This document shows positions 8,444 to 17,160 of a stretch of 64,000 bases of DNA, piece by piece; position 1 is the first letter of the stretch; every line of letters begins with the position of its first letter. The translations under genes were made by a program, and so were the position numbers. Below the pieces are notes generated by a model. That model made no database searches. It was not told where the DNA came from and saw only the letters and a program-made list of their open reading frames with translations. Origin of the DNA: Bradyrhizobium diazoefficiens (lineage in GTDB: Bacteria; Pseudomonadota; Alphaproteobacteria; Rhizobiales; Xanthobacteraceae); contig NZ_JAFCKW010000002.1 in the NCBI RefSeq assembly GCF_018129965.1, positions 248,001-312,000 on the forward strand, written 5' to 3'.

Positions 8444-9172
8444 GTGCCCGACATCACGACCAGTCTTTTGCTCAGCGTCGCCGTCTTCGCGGGAGCCTTC
8501 GTCTCGGGATTGTCGGGCTTCGCTTTCTCCGCGGTTGCGGGCGCCATTCTGCTCCGCGTATTTCAGCCGCTCGAAGCCGTGCCGCTGATGATGGCATGCA
8601 GCATCGGCGTGCAGGCCAGCAATCTCTGGGCGCTCCGGCGCAGCATCCGATGGGAGGGCAGCCTGCTGCTGATCGTCGGCGGATTGATCGGAGTCCCCAT
8701 CGCGGTGTCGCTGCTGCAGAGCACGGATACGCACCTGTTGCGCCGCGGCTTCGGGATCATCGTCGCGCTCTATGCTGCCTACATGCTGCTGCGGCCGACT
8801 TTGCTCACGGCCGGCGAGAGCGTCGGCCGCCACTGGGTGGCGCTGATCGGATTCGGGGGAGGACTGGTCGGTGGCCTCACCGCGATGCCGGGCGCGATCC
8901 CGACGATCTGGTGCGACATGCGCGGCATGCCCAAGAGCGAGCAGCGCGGCCTGGTGCAGCCTTTCATCGCCGCCATGCAGATCTTCGCGATTGCGCTGAT
9001 GGTCGGACACCAGGATCTGTCGTCGAAGGTCTTCGTCGATCTCGCGATCAGCCTGCCGGCGCTGTTCGCCGGCTCCGCGCTTGGCGTGATCGCCTTCCAC
9101 CGGGTGAACGAGGCGGTCTTTCGCAAGACCGTGCTCGTTCTGTTGTTGCTCTCGGGGATTTCCCTGATCTAG
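8444..9172 (+). CDS. TauE/SafE family anion exporter/permease
   Basis: 242-residue integral membrane protein with about eight hydrophobic spans and Gly-rich loops (GAFVSGLSGFAFS and GGGLVGGLTAMPGAIP), the paired half-repeats of the sulfite exporter TauE/SafE family. A GTG start at 8444 has GGAGAG seven bases upstream. The family moves sulfite, sulfoacetate or other organosulfur anions across the inner membrane; the substrate here is not determinable. Its 3' end overlaps the convergent efflux permease by four bases. Confidence 0.85.
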   Translation: MPDITTSLLLSVAVFAGAFVSGLSGFAFSAVAGAILLRVFQPLEAVPLMMACSIGVQASNLWALRRSIRWEGSLLLIVGGLIGVPIAVSLLQSTDTHLLRRGFGIIVALYAAYMLLRPTLLTAGESVGRHWVALIGFGGGLVGGLTAMPGAIPTIWCDMRGMPKSEQRGLVQPFIAAMQIFAIALMVGHQDLSSKVFVDLAISLPALFAGSALGVIAFHRVNEAVFRKTVLVLLLLSGISLI

Positions 9173-12100
9173 TGGCTCGTTTCGTGCCCGAGTCTCTCGA
9201 CAGGCGCGGCGCTGGGGCCGCTGCCGTGATGCACCAGCGGCTTCATGCCGGTGACGGTGCGGAGCAGAATGTAGAACACCGGCGTCAGGAACAGGCCGAA
9301 CACGGTGACGCCGATCATGCCGGAGAACACCGTGACGCCCATGGCGCGCCGCATCTCCGAGCCGGCGCCGGTCGAGAGCACCAGCGGCAGCACGCCCATG
9401 ATGAACGCCATCGACGTCATCAGGATCGGGCGTAGTCGCAAGCGGCTCGCCTCGATCGCGGCCCGGATCGGCGTACGTCCGGCAAATTCGAGCTCGCGCG
9501 CGAATTCCACGATCAGGATCGCGTTCTTGGCCGACAGACCCACGAGCACGATCAGTCCGATCTGGGTGAAGACGTTGTTGTCGCCTTTGGAGATCCAGAC
9601 GCCGAACATGGCCGCAAGCAGTCCCATCGGCACGATCAGGATGATCGAGAGCGGCAGGGTCAGGCTCTCGTACAGCGCGGCCAGCACCAGAAACACCAGC
9701 AGGATCGCCAGCGGGAACACCCAGAGGCCGGAATTGCCGGCGATGAACTCCTGATAGGTCAGGTCGGTCCATTCGAAGGCAAAGCCGGGCGGCAACGTTT
9801 CTGCCGCGATCCTGGTCGCGACCGCCTGGGCCTGGCCGGAGGAGAAGCCGGGCGCGGCTGCCGCATTGATGTCGGAGGACAGGAAGCCGTTGTAGCGGAT
9901 CGCCCGCTCGGGGCCTGCGCTCTGGCGGATCGTGAGCAGCGCGGACAGCGGCACCATATCGCCCGAGGAGGAGCGCACCTTGAGCTGGCGGATGTCATCG
10001 GCGCGCGCCCGGAAAGGCGCATCGGCCTGGACATAGACGGAGTAGGTACGGCCGAACTTGTTGAAGTCATTGACGTAGTAGGAGCCGAGGTAGATCTGCA
10101 GCGTGTTGAACACCTCCGTCACGGGCACGCCGAGCTGCAGCGCCTTGGTGCGGTCGATGTCGGCGAACAGCTGGGGCACGTTGACCTGGAAGCTCGAGAA
10201 TACGCCGGCGATTTCGGGCGCCTTCTGCATCGCCGCCATGAACGCCTTGGTGGCCTCGTTGAGGGCTTCATAGCCGAGCCCGGCACGGTCCTCGATCTGC
10301 AGCTTGAAGCCGCCGATGGTGCCGAGGCCGTTGACCGGCGGCGGCGGGAACATGGCGATGAAAGCCTCCTGGATCCCCGCATATTTCTTGTTGAGGTCGG
10401 CGGCGATAGCGTTGCCGCTCAGGGCCGGATCCTTGCGCTCGTCGAACGGCTTCAGCGTCGAGAACACGATGCCGGCGTTGGAGGAGTTGGTGAAGCCGGC
10501 GATCGACAGGCCGGGAAACGCGACCGAACTCTCGACACCGGGCTGGGTCAGCGCGACCTCGCTCATCTTGCGGATCACCTCTTCGGTGCGGTCGAGCGCG
10601 GCGCCATCGGGCAGCCGCGAGAAGCCGACCAGATATTGCTTGTCCTGGCCCGGCACGAAGCCGCCCGGGACCTGTTGGAACAGCAGCACGGTCACGCCGA
10701 CCAGCACCACATAGAGCCCCATCACCACGGCCTTGCCCGAGATCACCTTGGTGACGGTGCGGCTGTAATTCTCCGAGGAGCGGGTAAAGACCTTGTTGAA
10801 GCCGCGGAAGAACCAGCCGAGGCTCTTTTCCATGATCAGCGTCAGCCGGTCCTTTGGATCGTTGTGGCCCTTGAGCAGGAGCGCCGACAGCGCCGGTGAC
10901 AGCGTCAGCGAGTTCACCGCGGAGATCACCGTCGAGATCGCGATCGTCAGCGCGAACTGCTTGTAGAACTGTCCGGTGAGGCCGGAGATGAAGGCGAGCG
11001 GCACGAATACCGCGATCAGAACCATCGCGATCGCGATGATGGGACCGGAGACCTCCCGCATCGCCTGGTAGGTCGCATCGCGCGGCGAAAGCCCGCCCTC
11101 GATGTTGCGCTCGACATTCTCGACCACGACGATGGCGTCGTCGACCACGATGCCGATCGCGAGCACGAGGCCGAACAGGCTGAGCGCGTTGATGGAGAAG
11201 CCGAACACGTGCATCACCGCGAAGGTGCCGACGATCGACACCGGTACCGCGAGCAGGGGAATGATCGAGGCCCGCCAGGTCTGCAGGAACAGGATCACGA
11301 CCAGCACCACCAGCGCGATCGCCTCCAGCAGTGTATGGATCACGGCCTCGATCGAGGAGCGCACGAACTGGGTGGGATCGTAGACGATCTGGTAGGTGAC
11401 GCCTTCCGGCATGTTCTTCTTGATCTCGGCCATGGTGGCGCGAACGTGGTCGGAGATCTCCAGCGCGTTGGAGCCTGGCGCCTGGAAGATCGGAATCGCC
11501 ACCGCCTGCTTGTTGTCGAGCAGCGAGCGCAGGCCGTATTCGGAGGCACCGAGCTCGATGCGTGCGACGTCGCGCAGGCGCACGACTTCGCCGCGCGGTC
11601 CGGTCTTGACCACGATGTCGCCGAACTGGTCCTCGTTTGCGAGGCGTCCTTCGGCATTGACCGAGAGCTGCAGGTCGATGCCCTTGACGTTCGGCGAGGA
11701 GCCGACGACGCCGGCGGCGGCCTCGACGTTCTGCGCCTGAATCGATTTGACGATGTCGCTCGCGGTGAGGCCATGCTCGGCCGCCTTCTGCGGATCGACC
11801 CAGACCCGCATCGAATAGTCACCGGCGCCATAGAGCTGGACGTCGCCGACGCCGTCGATCCGCGCCAGCCGGTCCTTGACGTTGAGCACGGCGTAGTTGC
11901 GTAGATACGTCATGTCGTAGCGGCCGTTCGGCGACAATAGATGCACCACCATGGTAAGGTCGGGCGAGGACTTCTTGGTGATGATGCCGAGCTGCCGCAC
12001 CACGGCCGGCAGGCGCGGCTCGGCCTGCTGCACCCGGTTCTGCACCAGCTGCGTCGCCTTGTCGGGATCGGTGCCGAGGCGGAACGTCACCGTCAGCGTC

Positions 12101-12369
12101 ATGGCGCCGTCGGTGGTTGCCTGGCTCGACATGTAGAGCATGCCCTCGACGCCGTTGATCTGCTCCTCGATCGGGGTGGCCACCGTCTCCGCAATCACCT
12201 TGGGATTGGCGCCGGGGTAGGTCGCGCGCACCAGCACGGAGGGCGGCACGACGTCGGGATATTCCGAGATCGGCATCGCGAACAGCGAGATCAGCCCCGC
12301 GAGGAAGATCAGCACCGACAGCACGCCGGCGAAGATCGGACGATCGATGAAGAATTTCGAGAGATTCAT
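9169..12369 (-). CDS. RND multidrug efflux permease, AcrB/MexF (HAE-1) type
   Basis: 1066-residue inner-membrane H+/drug antiporter. It starts MNLSKFFIDRPIFAGVLS, has the TM2-TM6 core (IPLLAVPVSIVGTFAVMHVFGF), the TM4 proton-relay motif VVDDAIVVVENV with paired Asp residues, and two large periplasmic loops. The C-terminal half repeats the fold. ATG 12369 matches the family N-terminus; an earlier GTG is unlikely. It pairs with the adaptor gene upstream across a 160-bp repeat-containing gap. An outer-membrane channel gene is absent from the window. Regulation by the divergent TetR gene is likely. Confidence 0.95.
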   Translation of the reverse strand: MNLSKFFIDRPIFAGVLSVLIFLAGLISLFAMPISEYPDVVPPSVLVRATYPGANPKVIAETVATPIEEQINGVEGMLYMSSQATTDGAMTLTVTFRLGTDPDKATQLVQNRVQQAEPRLPAVVRQLGIITKKSSPDLTMVVHLLSPNGRYDMTYLRNYAVLNVKDRLARIDGVGDVQLYGAGDYSMRVWVDPQKAAEHGLTASDIVKSIQAQNVEAAAGVVGSSPNVKGIDLQLSVNAEGRLANEDQFGDIVVKTGPRGEVVRLRDVARIELGASEYGLRSLLDNKQAVAIPIFQAPGSNALEISDHVRATMAEIKKNMPEGVTYQIVYDPTQFVRSSIEAVIHTLLEAIALVVLVVILFLQTWRASIIPLLAVPVSIVGTFAVMHVFGFSINALSLFGLVLAIGIVVDDAIVVVENVERNIEGGLSPRDATYQAMREVSGPIIAIAMVLIAVFVPLAFISGLTGQFYKQFALTIAISTVISAVNSLTLSPALSALLLKGHNDPKDRLTLIMEKSLGWFFRGFNKVFTRSSENYSRTVTKVISGKAVVMGLYVVLVGVTVLLFQQVPGGFVPGQDKQYLVGFSRLPDGAALDRTEEVIRKMSEVALTQPGVESSVAFPGLSIAGFTNSSNAGIVFSTLKPFDERKDPALSGNAIAADLNKKYAGIQEAFIAMFPPPPVNGLGTIGGFKLQIEDRAGLGYEALNEATKAFMAAMQKAPEIAGVFSSFQVNVPQLFADIDRTKALQLGVPVTEVFNTLQIYLGSYYVNDFNKFGRTYSVYVQADAPFRARADDIRQLKVRSSSGDMVPLSALLTIRQSAGPERAIRYNGFLSSDINAAAAPGFSSGQAQAVATRIAAETLPPGFAFEWTDLTYQEFIAGNSGLWVFPLAILLVFLVLAALYESLTLPLSIILIVPMGLLAAMFGVWISKGDNNVFTQIGLIVLVGLSAKNAILIVEFARELEFAGRTPIRAAIEASRLRLRPILMTSMAFIMGVLPLVLSTGAGSEMRRAMGVTVFSGMIGVTVFGLFLTPVFYILLRTVTGMKPLVHHGSGPSAAPVERLGHETSH

Positions 12370-12416
12370 GGCCTTGCCCCTGGGCAATATCTTGCAGTTC
12401 CCCGACAGCTCCCTCA

Positions 12417-12524
12417 GTCATTCCGGGGCGTGGGCGAAGCCCGCGAACCCGGAATCCGAGGTGAGTGATCAGAGTTTTGTAATCTCGAGATTCCGGGTTC
12501 GCGCGATGCGCGCCCCGGAATGAC
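12417..12524. repeat. Composite palindromic intergenic repeat
   Basis: Outer arms GTCATTCCGGGGCG (12417-12430) and its complement (12511-12524) enclose inner arms CGCGAACCCGGAATC (12442-12456) and its complement (12489-12503). This nested palindrome, between adaptor and permease, matches the dispersed intergenic repeats I know from Bradyrhizobium genomes. It could fold in mRNA and affect adaptor/permease stoichiometry. Confidence 0.75.
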
Positions 12525-12529
12525 GGCAA

Positions 12530-13774
12530 CTAGCGTTGTACCACGTCCTGATTGCCGCGATTGGAGGCCTGCTGGGGTCCACGCGCACCCATCGTAGCGA
12601 CCTCCGTTTTGAGGAGGGCGCCCGGACGCACGCGCTGCAGGCCGTTGACCACGATGCGGTCGCCGGGCTTGAGCCCTGCAGTGACAATGCGTAGGCCATC
12701 GATCGAGCCGCCGAGCGTGATTGGCCGGTACACCGCGCGGCTGTCGTCGCCGACCGCCATCACGAATTTCTTGTCCTGATCGGTGCCGATCGCGCGCTCG
12801 TCGATCATCACCAGCGCCTGCTGTTTCGGCTGGCCCATGCGCACGCGGGCGAACTGGCCGGGAATCAGGCGCCCGTCCTCATTCCTGAAGACAGCGCGGA
12901 CGCGGATGGTGCCGCTCTGGCCGTTGACCTGGTTGTCGATGAGCTGGATGTGGCCCTTGGCCGAGAGGCCGCCCGAGGTCGTCATCTCCACCGGGATCTG
13001 GTCGAGCCTGCCGCGCTGGCCCGACGCATCCGCGATCGAGTTCAGCGCGCGCAGCACCACCTCTTCATCCGCATCGAACGAGGCGTAGATCGGATTGACC
13101 GACACCAAGGTGGTCAGAATAGGCGAGGCCGTGCCGGCGGCGACGAGATTGCCGACGGTGATCTCGAACTTGCCGACGCGCCCGTCCACCGGCGCGCGCA
13201 CCTCGGTGTAGCCGAGATTGAGCTTCGCGGTCTGAAGCGTTGCCTCCGCGGCCTTGACGTTCGCAATTGCTTCGCGATTGGCATTGTCGCGCTGGTCGTA
13301 GTCGCGCCGCGTGACGACGGCGTTGCCGACCAGCTGCGCGCCGCGCTCGAGTTCGCTCTGGGTGAACACTACGCGAGCCCTGGCGGCCTCGAGCTGGGCA
13401 TTGGCCTTGTCAACCTCGGCCGCATAGGGCGCCGGATCGATCTTGAAAAGTACGTCGCCGGCCTTCACCAGCGCGCCCTCGGTGAAGTTGGTCGCAAGGA
13501 TCGCGCCCGCGACGCGCGGGCGAAGCTCGACCCGGTTGACGGCTTCGAGCCGGCCGGAGAAATCGTCCCACAGCACGGTTTGCTGCGGTTCGATCAGCGC
13601 GACAGTGACGGGGACAGCCTGCTCGGCGGCGGCCGCCGTTGCGGTCGCCTGCGCGGCCCTAAAATAATGGCCGGTGGCGATCGACCCGGTGACGGCGAGG
13701 GCGCCTACGATAGCGACGCCGCCAAGAAGGCGGCGAAACCGTCCGGTACGGAGGGAATTTTGCGGGGGATGCAT
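12530..13774 (-). CDS. RND efflux periplasmic adaptor (membrane fusion protein, AcrA/MexE type)
   Basis: 414-residue adaptor. An N-terminal hydrophobic anchor (~16-34) is followed by a biotinyl-lipoyl half-motif (RVELRPRVAGAILATNFTEG), an alpha-helical hairpin (~105-170; ANAQLEAARARVVFTQSELERG), the second lipoyl half (APVDGRVGKFEITVGNLV) and a beta-barrel/membrane-proximal domain. It links the permease to an outer-membrane channel. It is the first gene of the pump operon and is divergent from a TetR regulator. Confidence 0.93.
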   Translation of the reverse strand: MHPPQNSLRTGRFRRLLGGVAIVGALAVTGSIATGHYFRAAQATATAAAAEQAVPVTVALIEPQQTVLWDDFSGRLEAVNRVELRPRVAGAILATNFTEGALVKAGDVLFKIDPAPYAAEVDKANAQLEAARARVVFTQSELERGAQLVGNAVVTRRDYDQRDNANREAIANVKAAEATLQTAKLNLGYTEVRAPVDGRVGKFEITVGNLVAAGTASPILTTLVSVNPIYASFDADEEVVLRALNSIADASGQRGRLDQIPVEMTTSGGLSAKGHIQLIDNQVNGQSGTIRVRAVFRNEDGRLIPGQFARVRMGQPKQQALVMIDERAIGTDQDKKFVMAVGDDSRAVYRPITLGGSIDGLRIVTAGLKPGDRIVVNGLQRVRPGALLKTEVATMGARGPQQASNRGNQDVVQR

Positions 13775-13790
13775 TTGCGCGCTCCAGAGA

Positions 13791-13859
13791 TATGTAGTGT
13801 TCGCTACAGATGTGACGCTGGATGTCGCAGTGCAAGATACTTATGTACCATTCACTAAG
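13791..13859. promoter_or_regulatory. Paired candidate operators in the efflux/TetR divergent promoter
   Basis: Two 18-bp direct copies at 13791-13808 (TATGTAGTGTTCGCTACA) and 13842-13859 (TATGTACCATTCACTAAG) share TATGTAnnnTTCnCTA. Their starts are 51 bp apart, between the adaptor start and the TetR gene. The first copy is itself partly palindromic (GTAG...CTAC). This is the position expected for TetR-type autoregulatory operators. Binding by the adjacent regulator is inferred. Confidence 0.45.
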
Positions 13860-13976
13860 AAAATTGTAGCGGCATACCGCAAGAGTTGGAACGAGAACGA
13901 AAAATAAAGCTAGAACATAGAGATAGGTTCGGGCGTTAAGCTTCAAGCAAAGCGTCAATTCCGAGGAGACAGGCAC

Positions 13977-14579
13977 ATGGGCATGGGACGCCCCCGTGAA
14001 TTCGACGCCGAAGCGGCGTTGGACCAGGCTATGGAAGTGTTTTGGCGCCACGGCTATGAGGGCGCCACCATCGCCCAGCTCACCGAAGCCATGGGCATCA
14101 ACCCGCCCAGCCTCTACGCCTGTTTCGGCAACAAGGAAGGTCTGCTCAAGGCCGCGCTCGACCGTTACACCAAGCTGCGCAATGTCTGGATGAATGAGGT
14201 GGTCGCGGCGCCGACCGCCCGCGAGGTCGCCGAACGGATGCTGATGGGCATCGCCGACAAGCAGACCGATCCCGCCAATCCGCCCGGCTGCCTGCTCGTG
14301 CAGGGTGGCATCGCCTGCGGCAGCGGCTCCGAGAACGTCCCTTTCGAACTCGCCGCGCGGCGTGCCGAGAACGAAGCCCAGCTCCGCGACCGCTTTGCCC
14401 GCGCCAAGGCCGAAGGCGATCTCAAGCCGACCTCCGATCCCGCCGCGCTCGCGCGCTACGTCTCCGCCGTGGCCGTTGGCATGGGCGTGATGGCCTCCTC
14501 CGGCTCGGATCGCGAGGCCCTGCGTCAGGTGGCTGATGTCGCCGTGCAGGCGGTGGAGGCGCAGTCAGCGCGGGATTAG
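13977..14579 (+). CDS. TetR/AcrR family transcriptional regulator of the efflux pump
   Basis: 200 residues. The N-terminal HTH (~6-52) shows the family pattern: basic start GRPREFD, EVFWRHGYEGATIAQLTEAMG, then SLYACFGNKEGLLKAAL. The C-terminal ligand domain resembles the TetR_C_16-like group with a GCLLVQGG segment. GAGGAG lies about nine bases before ATG 13977; ATG 13983 is an alternative. Its divergent placement suggests it represses the pump and itself, with release by a pump substrate. The inducer is unknown. Confidence 0.9.
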   Translation: MGMGRPREFDAEAALDQAMEVFWRHGYEGATIAQLTEAMGINPPSLYACFGNKEGLLKAALDRYTKLRNVWMNEVVAAPTAREVAERMLMGIADKQTDPANPPGCLLVQGGIACGSGSENVPFELAARRAENEAQLRDRFARAKAEGDLKPTSDPAALARYVSAVAVGMGVMASSGSDREALRQVADVAVQAVEAQSARD

Positions 14580-14767
14580 CGCCCGCGTCTCGCGCATCCT
14601 CTGGGATAAGGCGCGGTCGCAGATAGAGAGGCGACGTTCCTTGATCGCGGTAAGGATAGCGCCCGCGTTAGCCTTACCGGTCAAGGTTGACGGGACATCG
14701 TGCGCACACGGTAGCGCCGATCGCGATAGTTTCGGTGTCTGAACAGAAACCCGTGTTTGAGAGCCCA

Positions 14768-14971
14768 ATGTCCCGTTCCGTTGAATTGATCGTTGAAGGA
14801 TATGTCCGGCTGAATGATCGTGATGCGCTCCATGAGATCCTGACGCATCGGCAGGACCTGCTGCGGCAACTGGTGACGGTGACCGGTGTCGACCCGCGGC
14901 AGGCCATCGCGCAGGTCAGCGAGGAGATCACGATCATCGAAGCCGGGCTCGCCACGCTCGCGCCGGACTAG
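14768..14971 (+). CDS. Small hypothetical protein, 67 aa
   Basis: Soluble helical protein starting MSRSVELIVEGYVRLNDR and containing VDPRQAIAQVSEEITII. ATG 14768 is preceded by a weak GAGAG site. No family recognised; no membrane segment. The acidic/basic heptad-like pattern suggests a helical hairpin. It is a single-gene unit ahead of the tRNA. Confidence 0.5.
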   Translation: MSRSVELIVEGYVRLNDRDALHEILTHRQDLLRQLVTVTGVDPRQAIAQVSEEITIIEAGLATLAPD

Positions 14972-15144
14972 GCATGGCCGGAAAGGCCTGCGGCGGGGTC
15001 AACAGCTCCGTGCACCGAGCGCTTGCCAGCCCAAAGCCGAGCGGGTAGAAGGCTGCCACGCCTGAGCCGTGATTTGCGCCCAAACGCGCTTTCGGCCACA
15101 GCCGGATAGTTCATTAACGCATTGAACTTGTTCGGCTATTCCGT

Positions 15145-15218
15145 TGGGGAATGGTGTAACGGTAGCACAACAGACTCTGACTCTGTTTGTCTTGGTTCGA
15201 ATCCAGGTTCCCCAGCCA
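15145..15218 (+). tRNA. tRNA-Gln (anticodon CTG)
   Basis: Complete cloverleaf with encoded CCA. The acceptor arm TGGGGAA (15145-15151) pairs with TTCCCCA (15208-15214), followed by discriminator G and CCA. The anticodon stem ACAGA/TCTGT (15170-15174, 15182-15186) holds loop CTCTGAC, so the anticodon is CTG at 15177-15179. The T-arm contains GGTTCGAATCC. It decodes CAG. tRNA 3' ends are common integration sites; I found no second copy of the 3' end in the window. Confidence 0.95.
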
Positions 15219-15834
15219 AAGCGTTATTTCCTTCAACATGAAGCAGTTATGCGGGTGCCCCTGGCATCAACCATCCGTATTGGGGTTCGAATTGAACGGC
15301 TCGTCGCAACACTCTGGCAAGAGAGGTTGCGATGAAGAGATGCAGGCGGCGCCCGGAGCAGTGTGTGCGAGCAGCGGGGTCGGCAGGCCGTCCCCGGCGC
15401 CCGGCGGAAGCGGCCGAACGAGCCGTGCCGGGCCCATTGAGAGGGGACCTCATCTTGCGCCTCTTGCTCTAGGGTGCGTACTCATAAACTCTGCCGCTGA
15501 GAGTAGGCGCACCTATGTCCGCTTGTCCCCCAACAACGGCGCGAAAGCGGACATTGTCGGACTTCCGAGATGGGCCATAAGCAGACATTGCTTAAATTGT
15601 TCATTCGGCAATTTCGACGGCCTGTTTGCGAATAGTCTCAGGGACGACAATCCTGAGCGCCTTTGCTGCCTTCAAATTGAGACCTAGTTTGAAAAGCACT
15701 AGTTTCTCTGCCGCGATATCGCCAGGTTTGGCGCCGGCCGGACCACGCGCGCAAGAATAGTTGGCGACGGGCTCGTCAATGGCACATTAACCGATCCGGC
15801 GGGTTAGAGTGTACGGCAACTAAGAAGGCGTGAG
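15219..15834. other. Gene-poor stretch downstream of tRNA-Gln
   Basis: About 615 bp with no ORF that has both a ribosome site and recognisable sequence. A frame open from 15187 to 15687 runs through the tRNA and is rejected. The stretch holds a palindromic repeat (15515-15554) and a nearby related AAGCAGACAT copy. It looks like degenerate or remnant sequence. Confidence 0.45.
15515..15554. repeat. Inverted repeat ATGTCCGCTT / AAGCGGACAT
   Basis: Perfect 10-bp arms at 15515-15524 and 15545-15554 around a 20-bp spacer. A related AAGCAGACAT lies about 35 bp downstream. Similar TGTCCGCTT palindromes recur in rhizobial intergenic DNA. It may be a mobile-element remnant. Confidence 0.5.
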
Positions 15835-16608
15835 ATGCACCATGTTCAACGCGGCACAGGGCCGAGGCTTCTGCTCATTCACGGCCTAGGTGGAAGTTGG
15901 CGATCGTGGAGCACGATTTTTGATGCGCTCAGCGCGCATCGCACTGTGATCGCTGTCGACCTTCCCGGACATGGGGCCACGCCGGTTACAAGCGATAGTG
16001 GCACGTTCGTCGGACTGGTCGGCAGCGTCGAGCGCTATATTGCGGAGAATGACCTGACGGGCGTCGACATTGTCGGCAGCTCGATGGGCGCACGGATCGT
16101 CCTCGAACTTGCACGGCGCGGCGGCGTCGGCAACGTTGTCGCACTCGATCCGGGTGGCTTCTGGCGCGGCTGGGAACGATCCTTTTTCAAGGTTACCATT
16201 GGGCTGTCGGGACTATTGCTGCGCGCGATCCGACCGCTGCTGCCGACGCTTAGCCGATATGCAGTGACACGTACGGCGTTGCTGGCACAATTGTCGGTAC
16301 GGCCATGGGCGCTCGACCCGCATGTCGTGACGACCGAACTGACGGGACTCAGCACCACGCCGACGTTCGACGCGCTGGTCGACGATCTTGCCAGAGGCCC
16401 CAAGCAAACCGGGCCAGCCGCGCAATCCACCGGTCGCGTCGTGATCGGATGGGGCAGGCAGGATCGGCTTTGCCTGCCCCGCCAGGCGACGCGTGCCAAA
16501 GCGGCTTTCCCATCGGCAGATTTGCACTGGTTCGAGTCCAGCGGCCACTTCCCCGCATGGGACATGCCTAACGAGACCGTCGCGGTCATTCTTGCCGCAA
16601 CTCAGTGA
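15835..16608 (+). CDS. Alpha/beta-fold hydrolase
   Basis: 257-residue soluble hydrolase. It has the oxyanion region LLLIHGLGGSWRSW (~12-25), the strand-turn VDLPGHGAT, nucleophile elbow GSSMG with Ser83, a cap domain (~105-195), the Asp loop GRQDRLC and the terminal SGHFPAW His. The triad is complete. No signal peptide is seen. The start ATG 15835 has AGGCG upstream, a weak site. The substrate cannot be assigned from sequence. It stands alone between the tRNA and the transposase, so context does not help. Confidence 0.88.
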   Translation: MHHVQRGTGPRLLLIHGLGGSWRSWSTIFDALSAHRTVIAVDLPGHGATPVTSDSGTFVGLVGSVERYIAENDLTGVDIVGSSMGARIVLELARRGGVGNVVALDPGGFWRGWERSFFKVTIGLSGLLLRAIRPLLPTLSRYAVTRTALLAQLSVRPWALDPHVVTTELTGLSTTPTFDALVDDLARGPKQTGPAAQSTGRVVIGWGRQDRLCLPRQATRAKAAFPSADLHWFESSGHFPAWDMPNETVAVILAATQ

Positions 16609-17160
16609 CCTCGAATATCGATCACTCAAATCTCGGTGCGATGAGCGGCAGGCATCCGCCGCTCGCCGGGTTGTCGATCTTGCACGCCAGGAATAGGATT
16701 GCAGAAGATCGTCTTGGATGCATCTAAGCAGCCATTCAAGCTGGAACCATCGACGGAACCGACCTCAGTCTCGAAGACCGCCTCACGGCGCTGAAGAATG
16801 GCTGTCGAGGCCGCCCATACGTCAGAGTGTCGAATGCGCTTCCCGCCCAGATTGACCCTGGGGATCGCTTCAGTCGGCTGATGCGCGAACAGTCGTTTCG
16901 GGCGTCATCGCGGCCGTATTAGTTATGCTCATTCTGAGAGATATTGGGATCCAACATACCGGTGGAATTTCAGGCCAAGGAGCCAAAGCAATCAGATGAA
17001 GCGCTGAGCGGGGCACCTTGGACGCCGCACCACGTCCGCTTTGGGTCAGGAACGACAAAACTCAAGGTGAGCATAATAGGTTGGCTTTCGAGTGCATAAC
17101 GACCAGTTGAGCCCGACAGCCGAGCCATGATTCAAGCCACACAACGGAAGGGGCCGAATC
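16609..17160. other. Gene-poor stretch before the transposase
   Basis: About 550 bp. A short plus-strand frame near 16880-17000 encodes a hydrophobic run (VVSGVIAAVLVMLIL) but lacks a plausible start and ribosome site; it may be a gene remnant. The last part should contain the left end of the IS5-type element, but I could not match terminal inverted repeats to the right side. Confidence 0.4.

Noticed and set aside
8270..9772. 500-codon minus-strand frame
   Set aside because: It runs across the ends of the TauE-family and efflux genes in wrong frames, with low-complexity composition.
15515..15600. Possible CRISPR-like spaced repeats (AAGCGGACAT, AAGCAGACAT)
   Set aside because: Copies are too short, too few and irregularly spaced; better explained as a palindromic remnant.
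15187..15687. 166-codon frame downstream of the tRNA
   Set aside because: It starts inside tRNA-Gln and shows no family, ribosome site or coding bias.
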